Source of the DNA: Sepiola atlantica | Lineage: Eukaryota; Mollusca; Cephalopoda; Sepiida; Sepiolidae | Direction of reading: 5' to 3' | NCBI GenBank assembly: GCA_963556195.1 | Contig: OY744531.1 | Location: 107,052,620-107,116,619, forward strand | Length of the DNA: 64,000 bases | In this document: one piece after another, positions 58,790-64,000 of the stretch | How positions within the stretch are numbered: position 1 is the stretch's first letter | Layout: every line of letters begins with the position of its first letter | Notes under the pieces: model-generated | What the model was told of the DNA's origin: nothing | The model's database searches: none | What the model saw: the letters and a program-made list of their open reading frames with translations, nothing else | Translations under genes and position numbers: made by a program

Positions 58790-59810
58790 CAATCACCTCG
58801 AATACTGGTCCCCGTCAACTCATTAGATTGCCGTCAGGAAGGGTATCTGGCCTTAAAAAAAAATTGTCTCGATCAATTAAAAATGTCTTCTAAAGGAAAT
58901 TGATTGATCTTCAAGCTGTTCAGTTTGAATCTTGGAAGTTTGCGATAAATATTGGGAGAACCTTTATTGTGTTCAAGAATCACGATGGAAAAGTAAATCT
59001 GGGAAATGATGGCAGATTTAAGTTGTTTTGGATTGGAAATGAAAACAAAGAACAATTGGTGTTGGTATTTTTATTGCAGAGAAATCGGTAAAAGTGATCG
59101 ATGCTGATTGGTGATCACATTTTCACGGCTATACCTGTTTATGCACCACGATGTAATTTGAGTGAAGATTAGTTTATGACAGGTTTGTTGCAGCAACTAG
59201 TAAGGTTGGTGAGAAATTCTTGCTGCGGCAGAAGATTTGAATGGTCGTATCGAAAAAACTCTGGTGGTTTTGAGGGTGTTCGTGGAGGAAATGGATTTGG
59301 TGATAGGAATGCAGAAGGAGAAAGAATCCTAGAATTTGATTTTTGCCAATGGATGCCATGTTGGTTGCAAATACTGTTTTTAAGAAAAGAGAAAGCCATT
59401 TTGTTAGGTATGAATCTGGCACAGTAGATTATCTATTACGGCAAAGGGACAGAAACCTCTTGAGTTGTGAAAGTAATACGTGGAGAAGAAATTGTGCCGC
59501 AGCACAAACCAGTTATTTGTGACTTACGGTGAAAAAAAGTATATCCCCAGGTGAGAGGTAAATGAAAAACATGAAACGCGAGTTTAGAGACTGAGTGAAT
59601 GAGCATTTGGTTAGGAAGTCCTCTTCAGAAAGTGTGGAAGAAACTTGGGTGTAAACGAAAGGGCCTCCAAGACGTGGTACAATAAGGAAGTTGCAAAGTG
59701 GAAACAATGTCATTAGCAGAGAAATGGTTCAGTGAATAATTGTGTGTATCTGGTGGCAAAAAGGATAAATCTACAAAGTCGAGATGGAGTCTGAGGCAGC
59801 TAGGTTTCTA

Positions 59811-59955
59811 GATGTACTACAACGGGATGAAGAATGAGCTATTCGGTATAACTAAAAAGATGTACTACAACGGGATGAAGAATGAGCTATTCGGTATAAC
59901 TAAAAAGATGTACTACAACGGGATGAAGAATGAGCTATTCAGTATAACTAAAAAG
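59811..59955 (+). repeat. 48-bp unit, three copies, inside the LINE
   Basis: Unit ATGTACTACAACGGGATGAA then GAATGAGCTATTC, 16 codons in frame, encoding MYYNGMKNELFGITKK. Copies are almost identical, so the duplication is recent relative to the LINE's decay. Confidence 0.95.
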
Positions 59956-60565
59956 ATGCCAAAAACAAATATGGATATTGTCGGAGAAAAGTGCATTCAA
60001 AATAACAATATTATATTAGCAACAAGAACGATTTGTGGGAATGTTGTTATGAGAGGTTTCTGAATACTGAGTTTTCATGGGACTGAGAAAATGTAAAAGT
60101 TTCAGAAACAGTATTTGATCCAGCTATAAGAATTGGGAAGAACAGTATGGCTACTGGACCGTCGGTGAAACAGGCATTGAGATGATCAGCCTTGACGAAT
60201 CAGCTCATAAAAGAAGGGGTTGATCTGAGAAACTGATCTTATTATAAATGCGAAGGAGGAGGAGCTGTGGATAGGTAATTACAAAGACTTAAAGTTGGTG
60301 GATCAGGTGATCCTGAAATGAGATTGAGATAATAACTGAACAGCAAATAAGAAATCGGATGAACAAAGATGAAATGCAGTTTCGTTTTAGGATGGAGTGA
60401 AGTATCACTGATGCTATATTGTGAGACAAATGCACAGAAAAATATCTTTGTAAGAACCTGAATTTTGCTTTTGTAGATTCGGAGAAAGCTTTTGACAGCG
60501 ACAAGAGATGTCTAGTGGACTTTGCCAAGGAAAACATGGGAGACAGTGTTAAGGATGAATCAAGG

Positions 60566-61355
60566 GAGGCGCGAGAGCGCTCTATCCCTTAATAGACTTC
60601 ACGAATGGCCTATGCTGGAAATCTCAATTCTTTGATCAAGCATAACTCAAAAACCAATAAACCAAATTAGTTAAAACTTTGCACAAAATTTGATAGGTTC
60701 TATAAGTGTGTAGAATTTCAGCATCATTAGTCAAGAGATCCAGAAAGTTCAATCATAAAATCATGTTATCTGTGCGTATGTACGTACGTACGTATGTATG
60801 TGGCACCCTGTATCTCATCAACTATTTAATGGATTCAGCTGATTTTTGACAGATATAGAGGTTCTAGGGTTTAGTTGATGGCATTTTAATTTCAGTTTGC
60901 CATATACCTTAGTTTTCCAGAAAATTCCAAAAAACCTTATGAGCATGGAAAATGCCAGTATACTGAAATCATATGCCCTTAATAGGGTTAAGATGAAAAT
61001 TCATATACACTAAATGTACAAAAGCAAGGAAATTCCCAAATGTTTACACTTTTATTGTCATTAAGGGTATGACTACATATCAACCAAACCATTTCATTAT
61101 CACATCACTACAGTATAAATCTCTATGCATGAGTGGATGAAGTGTGTGAGGTGCGCTGAAGAAAAATTCCTACCAGTAAAATACATAGCCCTGTTGTGCT
61201 CGCATACCCTTAATGACAATAAAAGTGTAAAAATTTGGGAATTTCCTTGCTTTTGTACATATAGTGTATATGAATTTTCATCTTAACCCTATTAAGGGCA
61301 TATGATTTCAGTATACTGGCATTTTTCGTGGAATTTAAAAGGGATTGGGGGGGGG
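60566..61355. mobile_element. Insertion with long inverted repeats inside the LINE
   Basis: Interrupts the LINE RT between FVDSEKAFD and VQAMYRNAQ. Contains inverted arms 60948-61070 and 61204-61326 (about 123 bp, over 90% paired; GCCAGTATACTGAAATCATA at the outer ends, CATTAAGGGTAT at the inner) around a 133-base centre, plus a left part with a TACG(TACG)n run (60778-60800). Unclassified. Confidence 0.65.
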
Positions 61356-61690
61356 ATAAATAAAGCCCTGCAAGTGGTTGGTGATGGTTCAAGCAATGTA
61401 CAGAAATGCTCAGTCGTGTTAGAATTAACAGCACATATAGTGATAGCTTTAGTGTTAAAGTAGGAATGTATCAGGGTTTTATACTGAGTTGCTTTTTATG
61501 TGTGTGTAAGAAGCATTGTCCAGAAGAAACATTGGCTGCTGATGATTTAGTACTTGTCTGTGAAACAATGGATGACCTACTTGTTAAGTTAAAGACTTGG
61601 AGGAATGCTAAGGAAAGTAAAGGTCTGAGAGTGAATTTAACCAAAAAGTGATGATCAGTCGTAGTGTTGGCAAGGCCTCAGGAAGAGGAA

Positions 61691-63540
61691 AGTTACGACC
61701 TCCGTTAATAAGTTCGATCGAAAATTACGTCATACACTTTGATTCGATGAGCAGGACATGCTGAAAAGTCACGATGAATGATTTTTCAAAATGTTTTAGA
61801 AAACTTAAAAAGATGCATTAAAAAGTCACAACCAAATTTATATGGAAACTCAACCTTATTCCATGTTACAAAAACAAGAATTAATTCAGAAAGAATAGTT
61901 AAGTTGCGTGTTTATTTGAAAATAAACAACGTTGTTTCAGGAATAATTTTAAAGAATAAGATTAATTACCCATTTTTCGGGCATCTTTTACGAGACTCAG
62001 CAGAGTAAAAACGCTAAAAAAACAAATTTACAACAAATAAAAGTAACTGTAAGCTGTAAAAGTTAATTTCAAACTTGCATGTGCTATTTGTTTGTATTTT
62101 AAACCCGTTTGAAGTGCTATTTATTAGAAATCAATAGTTTTGTTACCGCAACATGGGAAAAAAACATGGCCGAATTGGGGGGGGATTACTAACGAATGCA
62201 CTAGGAGCGACCATATTGATTTTTGTGAAAACGAGTGGGAAAAAAAACAAGAAATTTTTTTTTTTACATCTAAACCCATTTATAATCCGTAAAAATAAAA
62301 ACAAATTACATAGGTAAGTAGAAAAATATCGCAGGTCAACTTCACTTGTTGCAAATTTATGTTTTTAAACCCTTTCTCGTTCTTTTTTTGGACCCCGTTC
62401 GCGCCTCTGTTGAGCGTCGTAACATATACCCAATCTGAAAACAAATTTCTTTCTAGATGTTATTTAAAAAAACAAACATGCAAAGAAATGAAGATTACAA
62501 TTGTTTTAAGTCATAATTTAGACCTATTTGTTGTATGGAAAATATTGTTGGTTACAATGTGTTTTTAACGTTTTAAGCAGAATACAATCAAATACTGCAA
62601 TTATGAATTTAGGGAATAAATTAAAAAATGATACGTAATTTAAAAATGAAAGCAAACGGTAAGTTATTTTAAAAGTTTATATTGAAACGGTTATCTCCCA
62701 AATTTCAGCTATTTGGAGAGCTAACCTTTTTGATATAACCGTAAATAAAGCAACAAAACGATAAATTTACTTTAAAATTTTTAAAAAAATTAAATTCAAA
62801 CAAATAATTTTAATACCAACAAACAATAAAATTACTATTGCAGAAATAAACTTTAAAAAGTCAAACTTATAAAAAAAAATCTGTTCGATAATTTAGTCAA
62901 ATGTTTTTTTTGTTGTTGTTTTTTTTAGTTTTTTTTATGGCTTAATTGTTTCTTAGTAATATTACCATTTTTCTTAGAACAATTATTTAACAAAGAGTTT
63001 AAAGTTCTCCAAACAAGCATTCTTTCTTTCTATTTTTTTTTTTTAAGTGTGATCGTGAAAAAAACATTAGAGAACCTCTATTAATTCCCTGAAAATAACA
63101 GTTCATTTTAGATAATTCGAAGTCTCGTTACGCGACGGCCAGCACTAACTACTGTGATGTCAGCAATAAAACAGGACTCAATGGAAAGGCCTTTTCTTTA
63201 TGAAGGTCACAGTTTTAACAAGAATTTTTTTCATTTTTAATTTTTATATTTAATCAATCTTCCATCTAATCCCCGAATCCATTTATTGACTTCAAAACAG
63301 AAGAGTTCACAGTTGCCGCAAACTAATGAGAATAAGTTGAGAAAAAAGAATTGTTATCATCTTTAAAGATAAATATGCCACAAGTTGAAAAATTAGTCAT
63401 TTTATGTCTTATTTATTGACAAAAATATACGTGCTGTCCCTATTAATCCCCTGAAAATAATAATTCAAAGTCTCGTTAGGCGACGGCTAGCACTAACTAC
63501 TGTGAGGTCAGCAGAAAAACGAGACTCATTGGAAAGGCCT
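61691..63540. mobile_element. AT-rich insertion separating two LINE parts
   Basis: The LINE reaches GKASGRGK at about 61670-61690 and resumes with GKGKFLCSVCGK at about 63550. AAGGCC..GGAA(G)AGGAAAGTT stands on both sides (about 61671-61693 and 63541-63562), possibly a roughly 22-bp target duplication. The interior is AT-rich, no protein recognised. It includes the direct repeats at 63065-63205 and 63430-63560. Confidence 0.45.
63065..63205 (+). repeat. Direct repeat, copy 1
   Basis: CCTCTATTAATTCCCTGAAAATAA..GTCTCGTTACGCGACGGC then CAGCACTAACTACTGTGA to GGAAAGGCCTT recurs at 63430-63540 with about 85-90% identity. Confidence 0.8.
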
Positions 63541-63545
63541 TCTCT
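63430..63545 (+). repeat. Direct repeat, copy 2
   Basis: Second copy, about 360 bases downstream of the first. The pair could be the ends of a small element or a local duplication. Confidence 0.8.
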
Positions 63546-64000
63546 TCAACAAGGCCATGGGAAAGGAAAGTTCCTCTGCTCAGTTTGTGGAAAGAGAGTA
63601 AGTCAATTTTTGTGTGGTATTCGTAAGCATTAGGTATGTTAGAAGTGCAGTGGAATTACAGGTAAGTTAAAAGTTTGTGTGTGCGGCAATGAAAAACGTA
63701 TATTTGGATAACAAAGCTATTGAGGTTGTTCAGAAGTTGTGTTACCTTGGAGCACAGGGAGAAGTGTCATTTCAAAAGTTAGGAAGGAATGCAGTAAGTT
63801 CGGCCATTGTCGACCAGTAGAGCATTACCATTGTCGACCAAGAAAAGAAACTATCAGGCACGTGTACGCAGTGTTATGATATATGGAAAGGAAGGTTGAG
63901 AATATGCATTGCGTGGAAAGAAATAAAATAATGATACGTTGGATGTGTAATGTGATCTGGACAGTAAAAGGGAGGTATAAGCAGAGCAGGAGACTTTGTT
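63546..64000 (+). mobile_element. RTE-type LINE relic, C-terminal part, runs off the window
   Basis: Frames give FLCSVCGKRVSQFLCGIRKH and KCSGITGKLKVCVC (zinc-finger-like segment following RT), then RKVENMHCVERNKIMIRW and WMCNVIW. Continues the LINE at 58790-61690 after the insertion. Confidence 0.7.

Larger units (their letters stand above)
58790..61690 (+). mobile_element. RTE-type LINE relic, endonuclease and RT parts
   Basis: Frames give NIGRTFIVFKNHDGK-like start, IPVYAPRCNLSED (about 59125-59165), a decayed endonuclease with KNSGGFEGVRGG, GFGDRNAEGERILEFDF (59260-59345), VPQHKPVICD, then FVDSEKAFD (about 60470), VQAMYRNAQSRVRINSTYSD (about 61390-61445) and ADDLVLVCETMDDL (61543-61585) where only one residue of the YADD box is lost. 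Motifs are those of the RTE elements once named craniofacial development protein 2-like. Interrupted at about 60566-61355. Confidence 0.8.

Overview
This is animal nuclear DNA: AT-rich, intron-rich and packed with decayed transposons and tandem arrays. A fragment at 29738-29795 matches the SINE tail typical of cephalopod genomes, and the retrotransposon mix also fits a cephalopod mollusc (octopus or squid). That assignment is likely but unproven from sequence alone.

I can support one cellular protein-coding gene, a PTP4A (PRL, phosphatase of regenerating liver) gene on the + strand. A CRE/E-box/YY1-like promoter and a non-coding first exon lie at about 4.85-5.11 kb. An intron of about 36 kb follows if that exon belongs to the gene. 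The second exon (about 40842-41414) carries 5' UTR with overlapping upstream ORFs, then the start codon at 41304. Four more coding exons end at the stop codon 49801-49803. The spliced product is 172 residues with the PRL catalytic loop HCVAGLGR and a C-terminal CaaX box (CCIN). One intron appears to be of the rare GC-AG type.

The rest is mobile and repetitive DNA. Region 0.4-3.26 kb is a LINE relic split by a younger LINE. Regions 3.6-11.8 kb hold several fold-back (MITE-like) elements, most sharing the terminus GGTGCTTCT. LINE relics lie on the minus strand at 11.8-14.4, 16.5-17.3 and 23.65-25.6 kb. Tandem arrays have units of 21, 27, 27, 23, 36, 15 and 24 bp at about 15.9, 20.8, 22.4, 32.4, 34.6, 38.2 and 44.3 kb. 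Two short Helitron-like elements (29.3-29.7 and 48.66-49.6 kb) each carry a tRNA-like promoter segment. Two repeats at 31.3 and 32.5 kb begin with the 5' end of U2 snRNA.

The most notable object is at 56070-57973. It is a 1.9-kb element with inverted ends starting CACAGTG (the V(D)J signal heptamer), a perfect 5-bp target duplication, and a broken terminal exon resembling the C-terminal part of a Transib/RAG1-type transposase, with a damaged zinc knuckle. It sits inside a Gypsy-type retrotransposon relic. From 58.8 kb to the window end is an RTE-type LINE relic interrupted by two other insertions.
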